A DNA stretch of 64,000 nucleotides from Methanothermobacter sp. K4 (GTDB lineage: Archaea > Methanobacteriota > Methanobacteria > Methanobacteriales > Methanothermobacteraceae): positions 539,499-603,498 of the forward strand of contig NZ_JAKLTD010000001.1 in the NCBI RefSeq assembly GCF_022014235.1, read 5' to 3'. The notes below the pieces were generated by a model, which saw only the letters and a list, made by a program, of their open reading frames with translations, had not been told where the DNA came from and did not search any database. Made by a program: the position numbers and the translations under genes. Shown in pieces: positions 56,861 through 64,000 of this stretch (positions are counted from its first letter, which is position 1; every line of letters starts with the position of its first letter).

Positions 56861-58671
56861 ATTTTGAATTCAAAGAAGAATCCGGACTTGAATTTACAGG
56901 TAACTGGTTCATTGACTCAGGGGTCCTGGGTTTTGTAAGGTTACTTGAGGACATATACGGTATCGAACTTCAGGAAATCAGGGAAATTGCCAGAAGGAAG
57001 GAAATACTGTACTTTGGCCTCTTTCCATTTGCATATATCTGCAGCGAGATAAACAGAAAGGCCACAGCTCACTCCAGGGTCCCAAAGGATCTGATAAACG
57101 AATTCAGATTTGAACTCCTGAACTCTGATTGGGAATCAGGAGAGGAAATCTTTGAATTCACCTGGAATAATTATGTCACAAGGGCCGCCATGAAGGTCTG
57201 GGTTGAAAGAAAACTTGAATCAGTGCTCTTCAAGAAAAATGGTGTTGATGAACTACCCTCAGATTTAAAAGATTCTGTAACTTCGATCAAAAAGGATGCT
57301 GATGAACTTGAGAAGAAACTGGTTGAGAAGCACGCAGATGATCTAAATAAGATTCTTGGACATAGATCCAAAAGATTCAAATCTGATGATATTGCTAAGA
57401 TCCTTTCAGTAACTGACGATGACCTCCGGGAATTCCCTGAAGATCTTTCATATTCATTTAAGGAGTACAGGGACTGTCTTCTGAATCTCATGGGCTTGTT
57501 TGAGGAAAAATGGAAAAGGGACGTTGTTGGTAAGGAGAGGGTTCCAGAGGCTCTTGATCTGTTCTACAGGCTTCCCATAGATAACAAGTTCTATAAGAAC
57601 TTCCTGTTCTTTCAGTACTCGGCTGCACACCAGAAACAGAAGGAGAGCCTACTTGATATCATAAGTTTCAGGGTCGAAGACCTGGAAGTACTTAAAAAGG
57701 TGGATAAGACCATCAACAAGTTTTTAACATCCTACAAAAAGGCAGAAAACACTTACTACGCCCCATTAACAAGCAGGCACCTGAAAAGTTTCAGTGAATA
57801 CCTCTTCGTGTACCTCATATCATTTGACAGGGCATTCGAGTTCTTCAACAGGATGGGCTATGTTCTGTTCTATTCAAACGATCTTGATATAACCTACAGG
57901 GTCAACAGGAAACTCAGAATCAGAAAGTCAAAGATAGAAGACCAGAGTGTCCTCCTTAGGGTTACATGGCAGGAGATCATAGATTCCCTCATTGAACTTA
58001 AATCTGAGTGGGCCCTCGAAAACATGTACATCATAAAGTACAGGGACGTTAACAGCCAGACCCAGAGATTCGTGGATGTTGAGTACATAGGGATCTCAAA
58101 GATGCATGCGGCAATCCTCCTTGATGATGTGATAAGGGAGAACATCAACCATACACTGCAGGTGGGCAAGTCAGAGTACGTGTGGTTGCTTGAACATTTA
58201 ATCCAGAATAAACCGCTGAAGCCAGTGGTCATGCGCCACCTTGTTATGAGGGCCAGCGGGAGGACGGGTCAGATGAGTATCAAGCCCCTCATCTACGCCC
58301 TGGCGATAGACTCGGAGGTGTTCTCTGGCTTAAAAGCCTGCGTATTTGAGGATCCCCTTGAAATTTCACCGAGAATGGAAGAGGTTGTTTTCAGGATAAA
58401 GGAGGCATATGGGGAGATGAATACGGCCCGAAGGAATGTCACTGAACTTATCCCCAGGGGCACCAGGGAAAATACCTTAAATCATCTCATGTCAATTCTC
58501 AGGAGAAATAACAGGTACCTCTTCGTAAATACTCTTCTGAAGATCCTGATGCAGGAGAACGAGGCATTTCACAGGCTCAAGAATTACCTGTTTAACAGGA
58601 TACTTCAGAATGATGAGACATGGGATATTTACGCTGCAGCTCTTTTAACAGGATTTTTAGGAGGCAGATGA
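56857..58671 (+). CDS. Cas8-type large subunit of the type I Cascade
   Basis: A 604-residue protein, large and diverse as Cas8 proteins are, placed between cas6 and cas7. It begins FKEESGLEFTGNWFIDSGVL, resembling Cst1/Cas8 proteins with an early GNWFIDxG motif. No CxxC zinc motif is evident. Long helices follow and the end (LLTGFLGGR) overlaps the next gene. In type I systems Cas8 recognises the PAM and contacts Cas3. Family assignment is by context and the N-terminal motif. Confidence 0.8.
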   Translation: MNFEFKEESGLEFTGNWFIDSGVLGFVRLLEDIYGIELQEIREIARRKEILYFGLFPFAYICSEINRKATAHSRVPKDLINEFRFELLNSDWESGEEIFEFTWNNYVTRAAMKVWVERKLESVLFKKNGVDELPSDLKDSVTSIKKDADELEKKLVEKHADDLNKILGHRSKRFKSDDIAKILSVTDDDLREFPEDLSYSFKEYRDCLLNLMGLFEEKWKRDVVGKERVPEALDLFYRLPIDNKFYKNFLFFQYSAAHQKQKESLLDIISFRVEDLEVLKKVDKTINKFLTSYKKAENTYYAPLTSRHLKSFSEYLFVYLISFDRAFEFFNRMGYVLFYSNDLDITYRVNRKLRIRKSKIEDQSVLLRVTWQEIIDSLIELKSEWALENMYIIKYRDVNSQTQRFVDVEYIGISKMHAAILLDDVIRENINHTLQVGKSEYVWLLEHLIQNKPLKPVVMRHLVMRASGRTGQMSIKPLIYALAIDSEVFSGLKACVFEDPLEISPRMEEVVFRIKEAYGEMNTARRNVTELIPRGTRENTLNHLMSILRRNNRYLFVNTLLKILMQENEAFHRLKNYLFNRILQNDETWDIYAAALLTGFLGGR

Positions 58672-58988
58672 TGCATAAAAAGTTAAAACCCCTCTCTGAG
58701 GTGGACTACTGGCAGATAAAGAAATATTCAAGGTCAGCATTTGAGAATATAGGCTCTGAAAGCTACAGACAGCGCCTGGTCTATAAACTTCTGAACACTG
58801 CGAGGGTCAATAACCAGTCGGACTTTTTCTCGTTCCTTCTGAGGACTCTGAACTCAAAAAAAGGAGATGAAAATGTCAGGAAACTCTGCAGAAAACTTGA
58901 ATGGGTCTACCCATTGAATCCTGAAAATTTTGAGAAGGTCGCATACTCAATAATCATTGGTATAATGGCAGCAGGTAAAGGTGAATGA
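58668..58988 (+). CDS. Small basic Cas protein, candidate Cascade small subunit
   Basis: A 106-residue lysine- and arginine-rich helical protein (MMHKKLKPLSEVDYWQIKKY, LYKLLNTARVNNQSDFFSFLLRTL-like helices, then RKLCRKLEWVYPLN). Its size, charge and location between cas8 and cas7 suggest a Cas11-type small subunit that lines the Cascade belly. I do not recognise a named family. AGGAGG precedes; ATG 58668 overlaps the cas8 stop (ATGA), ATG 58671 is an alternative. Confidence 0.65.
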   Translation: MMHKKLKPLSEVDYWQIKKYSRSAFENIGSESYRQRLVYKLLNTARVNNQSDFFSFLLRTLNSKKGDENVRKLCRKLEWVYPLNPENFEKVAYSIIIGIMAAGKGE

Positions 58989-58989
58989 A

Positions 58990-60159
58990 ATGTCAAGGCA
59001 TATAGTAATGGATCTTGTATTCTATGGAAACTCCCTCAACTATGACCAGGGTAGTGGAAACTACCAGGAACTAAAGAAGATAACAAAATGGGATGGGCGG
59101 CAGTACACACTGGTGAGCAGATATGCCCTCAGGTACAGCATGCTGGACACCGCAGAGAAGGTGGGATTATTTGAACTTGCAGACGCCAGCAACCTGCTTA
59201 AGTCAGGTAAGGGTGACAGCACAGTTATACAGCCAGCCACGGAATTCCTCCTCACAGGAGACATACTTGAGTACCCTGAGTTTGACCTCTTTGGCTACCT
59301 CATAACCGAGACGACACCACAGAACTTCAGAACGGCTCCAGTAAAGGTGGGACACGCGGTTTCAATGACCCCCTTCATGTATGACGCCCACTTCAACGCC
59401 AATATAGGTCTCGCCAACCGCATGCGCAAGCGCCACGGCGAGATGAAGCCCAACCCCTTCACAGCAGAGGAACATGAAACCTTCTACCAGTACTCTATTG
59501 TTGTTGATGTTGACAGTATAGGTGAAATTGAAATTTACATTGCCGAGGGCAGCGACGTAACAGTTGCCGAGGGCAAATACAAACTTGAAGGAATCGAGAG
59601 GGTAACCGGTCTGCATGGTGACGGACTCATCATCCAGCTTAAAAAGGGAAGGAATAAAAAGGAGATATTCCAGTCAGAAAAGGTCGAATTACTTGAATTT
59701 GAGAAGATAGATAAGGTTTACAGGATAAAATACAGACTCAAGGACGATGAAAAGATAAAGGAACGTATCAGGAGCCTTTTAAAGACTGTAATGAATCTTA
59801 AAAGGACAATAAAGGCCCGTAATGAGGACCTATCCCCAAAACTGCTGGTCCTTGGACTCTACAGGGATTCACCCTACAGGACATTCAAGGACAGGATAGC
59901 CCTTCTCGATGAGTACACAGAGGAAGAGTACGATGAAATAGAGGAGCAGGAAACAGATAATGGCCGAATACTCAGGGTTAAACATGTCACAAACAAACAG
60001 AGAAAACCTGTTTTTGAAGTAAGCGGTCTTGATGCAGAAACACGGGAAATGGATAATGTGGAGGAATTCGTAGAGAAAATATTCGGTGAAGGTGAATTAT
60101 CTCAGGTGGCCGTCTTCACAGATCCAGCCATAGAGTTAAAGAGAAATTCAGGGGATTAG
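58990..60159 (+). CDS. cas7: Cas7 (Cst2/DevR type) backbone protein
   Basis: A 389-residue protein. HIVMDLVFYGNSLNYDQGSGN at the start and LITETTPQNFRTAPVKVGHAVSMTPF belong to the Cas7/Cst2/DevR family of subtype I-B, whose copies coat the crRNA in Cascade. ATG at 58990 is used (the frame has a GTG at 58981). The end of the previous gene overlaps its ribosome site, and cas5 begins 1 nt after its stop. Confidence 0.9.
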   Translation: MSRHIVMDLVFYGNSLNYDQGSGNYQELKKITKWDGRQYTLVSRYALRYSMLDTAEKVGLFELADASNLLKSGKGDSTVIQPATEFLLTGDILEYPEFDLFGYLITETTPQNFRTAPVKVGHAVSMTPFMYDAHFNANIGLANRMRKRHGEMKPNPFTAEEHETFYQYSIVVDVDSIGEIEIYIAEGSDVTVAEGKYKLEGIERVTGLHGDGLIIQLKKGRNKKEIFQSEKVELLEFEKIDKVYRIKYRLKDDEKIKERIRSLLKTVMNLKRTIKARNEDLSPKLLVLGLYRDSPYRTFKDRIALLDEYTEEEYDEIEEQETDNGRILRVKHVTNKQRKPVFEVSGLDAETREMDNVEEFVEKIFGEGELSQVAVFTDPAIELKRNSGD

Positions 60160-60160
60160 G

Positions 60161-60970
60161 ATGGATACCCTTGCAGTTGAGATCTTTCAGCCGTTCGCCC
60201 AGTTCAGAAACCCCTTCACATTCGACTACGCCCAGACATATCCCCTGAGCCCAAAGTCAACTGTAACAGGGATGTTACAGAATGCAACAGGCAGATACTA
60301 CGACCAGGAAATCAGCAGTATCAGCATGAGCATCCACGGCCTCTTTGAGAGCACCTTCTGGAACTACCAGAGCTTCATAATGGGTGATATCTCACTTAAA
60401 TCCCACCGAAATAAACTTAAACTATGGAATAAGGGCTATCCGCTCTACAATGAAAATAAAAAATCACAGAGAAGCCCATCATATCAGCAGGAGCTTTTCA
60501 ACGGCCACTACTATATATTTCTGAGGGGTGATGGGGAGATCCTTGAGGAGATAGAGGAGGCCCTCCTGAAACCCTCAAGGACGCTTTATCTTGGAAGATC
60601 AGAGGACATCATCTTCATAAAGGGTATTCACAGGGACCTTGAGGCTGAAGAGAAGAAGGTTAAAAAGAGCCTCTGGCTCACATATCCAACCTATATAAAG
60701 CTCAGAAATGGTGATGCACACTTCCCCCTGAGAAATGAGAAATTCCCGGTTTACTCAATCCCTGAGAGGGTCCTATTCAGAAACGGTGATCGCATAATAT
60801 CAAATAAGGCCGAACTAGGCCCTGAAACCGAAAGAATCCCCTCATTCCAGACAGTTATCTACACAGGGATGAACCAGGTCCTGTTTTTAAGGGACACCAT
60901 AAAGACTGAGGTATACAGACTTGAAGACGGACCAATCTTCAAGATACCGGCAGATTTCGGGTGGCTATGA
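60161..60970 (+). CDS. cas5: Cas5 Cascade subunit
   Basis: A 269-residue RAMP protein that caps the 5' end of the crRNA. LAVEIFQPFAQFRNPFTFDY and YPLSPKSTVTGMLQNATGRYY near the N-terminus are the Cas5 signature (FxxPxT). Operon position between cas7 and cas3 agrees. The stop overlaps the cas3 ATG (ATGA). Confidence 0.9.
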   Translation: MDTLAVEIFQPFAQFRNPFTFDYAQTYPLSPKSTVTGMLQNATGRYYDQEISSISMSIHGLFESTFWNYQSFIMGDISLKSHRNKLKLWNKGYPLYNENKKSQRSPSYQQELFNGHYYIFLRGDGEILEEIEEALLKPSRTLYLGRSEDIIFIKGIHRDLEAEEKKVKKSLWLTYPTYIKLRNGDAHFPLRNEKFPVYSIPERVLFRNGDRIISNKAELGPETERIPSFQTVIYTGMNQVLFLRDTIKTEVYRLEDGPIFKIPADFGWL

Positions 60971-63453
60971 TGGAACTGATTGACTTAATAAGGGCAAAAT
61001 CTGATGACCAGCCCTCATATCTCTTAAAGGATCATCTGATGGAGACAGCGGCCAGGGTGGAAGCCTTCCATAGGTTTTACATGGAAAACATTGGGAACTT
61101 TTCCCACAGGATTGAAGGTGAAACCTTTGAGGCTCTGGCAGCGGCTGCAATAATACATGACCTCGGGAAAATTGACTACAACTTCCAGAAGAAACTCAGG
61201 AGCGAGGAGGATGATGGGTCATGGAAAATTCTTGAGGAATTCCTCTCACCCCTCAAACCAATGAAAAGGTCCCCAAGACATGAGATAATCTCCATAATAT
61301 GGAGTACATTTCTCCTGGGAAATGATGAAAATGACGCTGTAATGAGGACAGCCATACTGCTCCATCACTATAATGAATATTTCATTAACGAGAAGGACCT
61401 CATGGAACTCATATTCACATACAGGGACGCCTTTGAAACCTACCTTTCATTCATAATTGAAAGAAGAGATGAACTTGAGAGGTTCCTCGAGGACCTCCTT
61501 GGTTACATTAAAGATTCAATCCAGTCTGAACTCATAGATTCAGCGGTGAAAAGGATAAAAACTACAATGGACTTTGATAAGCCAGAGATTCTCCTTACAA
61601 AGATAAGGGAATACGACGACGACATATCCGACTTCGCCTTTCTCTATGAACCCGAAGAGAAATCACTGGATTTCCTTGTAATATCCGGGCTTCTCAGAAA
61701 GGCGGATTACTCAGCAAGTGCTGGTGTTGACATTGAAATGTTCAGTGAAGATGTTTTCCAGGATATTGAGGAGAAAATAAAATCAAGAATCGGAGGGGAA
61801 CCCTGGCAGATAGGTTTAATTAACGATTTCGGGGATTCAGAGAAACTTGTTCTGGTGGCGCCCACAGGCTCCGGGAAAACAGAGTTCTCAATTCTATGGG
61901 CCTCACGCCAGCGAAGAAAATTCATCTACACCCTCCCCCTGAGGGTTGCCCTCAACGATATATTCATGAGACTGAGGGATTCTGACGGATATTTCAGATC
62001 TGATGAGATTGATATACTCCATTCAACAGCATTCATAGAGTACCTCAGGGAGGAGAGGAGGGGACGGGACACGGACTTTGATGGAATGCTCACCTCCGCC
62101 AGGCTCCTGGCATCCCCTGTACTTCTCACGACACCCGACCAGGTTCTAATAACCTCACTCAACTATTTCGGTTCAGATAAGGTGATCTCAGCATATCCAT
62201 TCAGTTCAATTGTTATAGATGAGGTGCAGACCTACAATGAGGAAATGGCCGCTGTTATCATCAAGACCCTGCGGATGGTAAGTGAACTCGACGGCAGCAT
62301 ACTGGTCATGACAGCCACACTACCCCCCTACTTCAGGAGGTTCCTTGATTCAATGGACTTCAAGGTACTTGACGTTTCAACCATCCCGGGACATGATATA
62401 AAGAACCTCGACATGAGGAGGCACGTCCTCAGATTGATGGAGGAACCCCTCTTCAGTGATGAACTTGAGGTTTCAGGTGAACTGGACGGACTCATTGAGG
62501 AAAACGCAGGTAAAAATATCCTCATCGTTGTAAACAATGTTCAGAAGGCGGTTGAGCTCTACAGGAACTACTCAGACGACCCTCAAGTTTACCTCCTCCA
62601 CTCCAGACTCCTTGAGAAGGAAAAATCACGGAGGATAAGGGAAATAAAGGAAAAACAGAGGGAAGATAAGGGCCTCATGGTGATATCAACCCAGATAATA
62701 GAGGCTTCAGTTGACCTGGACTTCGATGTTATGATAACAGAGATCTCAACCATAGACAGCCAGATCCAGAGATGGGGCAGGATCTACAGAAACAGGGACC
62801 GGGATTATAGCTCCACTGAGCCCAACATAATCGTCTTCACAGGCACAGACCGGAGGACATCGCTCATATACGATAGGAAGGTCGTTGATGCAACCAGGAA
62901 AGTGCTCAGAAGATATGAGGGAAGAGCCCTTGACTATCAGATGGAAAAAAACATGATTGAAGACGTTTTCAGGGAGGACTTCAATGGCATGAGCCTCAGG
63001 GAAGTCTACGAAAACAGGATAGATGAGATACTATCCGACCTGGACTACTTCACGGTTGAGAAGAGAACCCAGGCACAGCGCCTCTTCAGGAACATGGCAG
63101 GCTACAAGGTCTTCATACCAGACGCTGTACTCCGTTACTCAGAATCCGAAATAGAGAGGACCTTCGCCGAACTCATAAAGGGGGATTACAGGCTCTGGAA
63201 GAATATACTGACTGAGATTGAGGAGAGAACAGGTGAAAAAACCACCATGTGGGACCTCCGGAGGGTCCTCTATGAGTACTCCATCAATTTACCGGTATTC
63301 TATGAGGAAAAGAGTGACTTCTGGAATAGAACAACCGGGGAGTTCAAGGGATTCTACGTATGGGGCAATATTGACGATGAGGAAGTGGAACTCATAGGTG
63401 AACTCGGACTTGACAGTGTATTCGGTGAGGTTGAATCATCATTCATATTGTAG
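60967..63453 (+). CDS. cas3: Cas3 nuclease-helicase (HD plus DExH)
   Basis: An 828-residue protein. The HD nuclease is at the N-terminus (LKDHLMETAARVEAF, then AIIHDLGKIDY with H64-D65). The superfamily 2 helicase has LVAPTGSGKTEFSILW (about 294-309), VIDEVQTYNEEMA (about 416-428), MTATLPPYFRRF (about 447) and STQIIEASVDLDFDVMI, QIQRWGRIYRN as motifs IV-VI. It unwinds and degrades DNA bound by Cascade. The operon arrangement (overlaps with cas5) and the HD fusion are standard. Confidence 0.95.
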   Translation: MMELIDLIRAKSDDQPSYLLKDHLMETAARVEAFHRFYMENIGNFSHRIEGETFEALAAAAIIHDLGKIDYNFQKKLRSEEDDGSWKILEEFLSPLKPMKRSPRHEIISIIWSTFLLGNDENDAVMRTAILLHHYNEYFINEKDLMELIFTYRDAFETYLSFIIERRDELERFLEDLLGYIKDSIQSELIDSAVKRIKTTMDFDKPEILLTKIREYDDDISDFAFLYEPEEKSLDFLVISGLLRKADYSASAGVDIEMFSEDVFQDIEEKIKSRIGGEPWQIGLINDFGDSEKLVLVAPTGSGKTEFSILWASRQRRKFIYTLPLRVALNDIFMRLRDSDGYFRSDEIDILHSTAFIEYLREERRGRDTDFDGMLTSARLLASPVLLTTPDQVLITSLNYFGSDKVISAYPFSSIVIDEVQTYNEEMAAVIIKTLRMVSELDGSILVMTATLPPYFRRFLDSMDFKVLDVSTIPGHDIKNLDMRRHVLRLMEEPLFSDELEVSGELDGLIEENAGKNILIVVNNVQKAVELYRNYSDDPQVYLLHSRLLEKEKSRRIREIKEKQREDKGLMVISTQIIEASVDLDFDVMITEISTIDSQIQRWGRIYRNRDRDYSSTEPNIIVFTGTDRRTSLIYDRKVVDATRKVLRRYEGRALDYQMEKNMIEDVFREDFNGMSLREVYENRIDEILSDLDYFTVEKRTQAQRLFRNMAGYKVFIPDAVLRYSESEIERTFAELIKGDYRLWKNILTEIEERTGEKTTMWDLRRVLYEYSINLPVFYEEKSDFWNRTTGEFKGFYVWGNIDDEEVELIGELGLDSVFGEVESSFIL

Positions 63454-63515
63454 TGATGAGCGGGCGGGCATTGCTGGCAGGGTAGAATCATCATATTTTA
63501 GTGATGAAGATGAGC
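63430..63515 (+). repeat. Tandem duplication at the cas3 end / cas4 start
   Basis: GTTGAATCATCATTCATATT (63430) followed by GTAGTGATGAGC is repeated, diverged, as GTAGAATCATCATATTTTAG (63482) followed by TGATGAAGATGAGC. The first copy carries the cas3 stop and an ATG (63456) with a 9-codon mini-ORF (MSGRALLAG); the second carries the cas4 start. Step 48 to 54 nt. Confidence 0.85.
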
Positions 63516-64000
63516 ATGATTTCTGGACTGGAGGGAAATCCAGCTGTCAGGGGGCTGCAGATAAACTACTATTTCATCTGCAGAACCAAACTCTGGTTCT
63601 TCTCCCACAACATCCAGATGGAGAGGGAATCTGAGCTCGTTAAACTTGGGAGACTCCTCCACGAGGAATCCTATAGCCGCGAGAAAAAGGAACTCATAAT
63701 CGACGACCTTATAGCCGCAGACTTCGTTAAAAGGAAGGACTGCCTTGAGGTCCATGAGGTTAAAAAGAGCAACACCATGGAGGAGGCCCACAGGTTCCAG
63801 CTCATCTACTACCTTTTCTACCTTAAACATGTGAAGGGAATAGAGAATCTGAAGGGATTCATTGATTATCCGGCTCTCAAAAAGAGAACAGAGGTTTCTC
63901 TAAATGATGAGGACGTAGAGGAACTTAAAAATGTGATTAAGGATATTGATGGGATAATAAGGGGGCCGCCTCCAGCGCCCCAGAGGAAACCCATCTGCAG
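63504..64000 (+). CDS. cas4: Cas4 nuclease (partial, cut by the window end)
   Basis: At least 165 residues; the gene continues beyond the right edge. It begins MKMSMISGLEGNPAVRGLQI, with alternative ATGs at 63510 and 63516. INYYFICRTKLWFFSHN has the first iron-sulfur cysteine, and IAADFVKRKDCLEVHEVKKS holds the RecB-family D...ExK active site. Cas4 trims prespacers for adaptation; cas1 and cas2 are expected next. No clear ribosome site apart from TTTTAGTGATG, because this region is a copied start. Confidence 0.88.
   Translation, partial: MKMSMISGLEGNPAVRGLQINYYFICRTKLWFFSHNIQMERESELVKLGRLLHEESYSREKKELIIDDLIAADFVKRKDCLEVHEVKKSNTMEEAHRFQLIYYLFYLKHVKGIENLKGFIDYPALKKRTEVSLNDEDVEELKNVIKDIDGIIRGPPPAPQRKPIC

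Noticed and set aside
56100-64000. CRISPR array expected near the cas genes
   Set aside because: No regularly spaced 28-37-nt identical repeats are present in the window; an array, if present, lies to the right.

Overview
The window is chromosomal DNA of a thermophilic hydrogenotrophic methanogen, almost certainly a Methanothermobacter of the M. thermautotrophicus / M. marburgensis type. The reasons are the gene order flpECBDA-mvhDGAB-mrtBDGA followed by convergent pyrC, Hmd ([Fe]-hydrogenase) next to hcgABC, archaeal-type SerRS, aTrm56, Pcc1 and L10e, archaeal ether-lipid genes, TATA boxes, and GGAGGTGA ribosome sites with frequent GTG/TTG starts. I named genes from memory of these families; no database search was run.

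Layout. (1) 0-3.6 kb, minus strand: hcgC, hcgB and hcgA (FeGP cofactor synthesis) and hmd. (2) 3.6-17.8 kb, plus strand: flpE-C-B-D, flpA (HcgG/HmdC type), the F420-non-reducing hydrogenase mvhDGAB and methyl-coenzyme M reductase II mrtBDGA. This is a nearly continuous block for H2 oxidation, heterodisulfide electron supply and methane release. (3) 17.8-43.9 kb, housekeeping: a CooT-like protein, pyrC, a TmcAL-like nucleotidyltransferase, an FKBP, a histidine kinase, serS, pcc1, a CooC-like ATPase, rpl10e, ppsA, mfnA, fumarase beta, upp, aTrm56, cobS with a CobZ/PgpA-like gene, a PII-like gene with larC, queC, pycB, ferredoxin, ino1, an MBL protein, tmk, a CTP-dependent prenol kinase and a UbiA prenyltransferase. 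(4) 44-50.1 kb, minus strand: a flavin/PNPOx-fold protein with an MBL-rhodanese protein, then two half-size KaiC ATPases, KaiB and a MEDS/PAS histidine kinase. (5) 50.3-64 kb: an ABC-2 exporter, then a defence island with McrBC-type restriction genes (mcrB carries an EVE domain and an apparent frameshift) divergent from a type I-B-like CRISPR operon cas6-cas8-small subunit-cas7-cas5-cas3-cas4. No CRISPR array lies inside the window.

Non-gene structure stands out. Several gene starts (fumarase beta, queC, the ABC permease, cas4, the PII-like gene) are preceded by a diverged tandem copy of their own start or promoter region, with steps of about 45-54 nt. Four of these create mini-ORFs that share the first residues of, or the ribosome site for, the gene that follows. 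Other points are a perfect 15-bp inverted repeat between flpD and flpA, a cas6 frame with no ATG/GTG/TTG start, and a polyferredoxin motif that lacks one cysteine.
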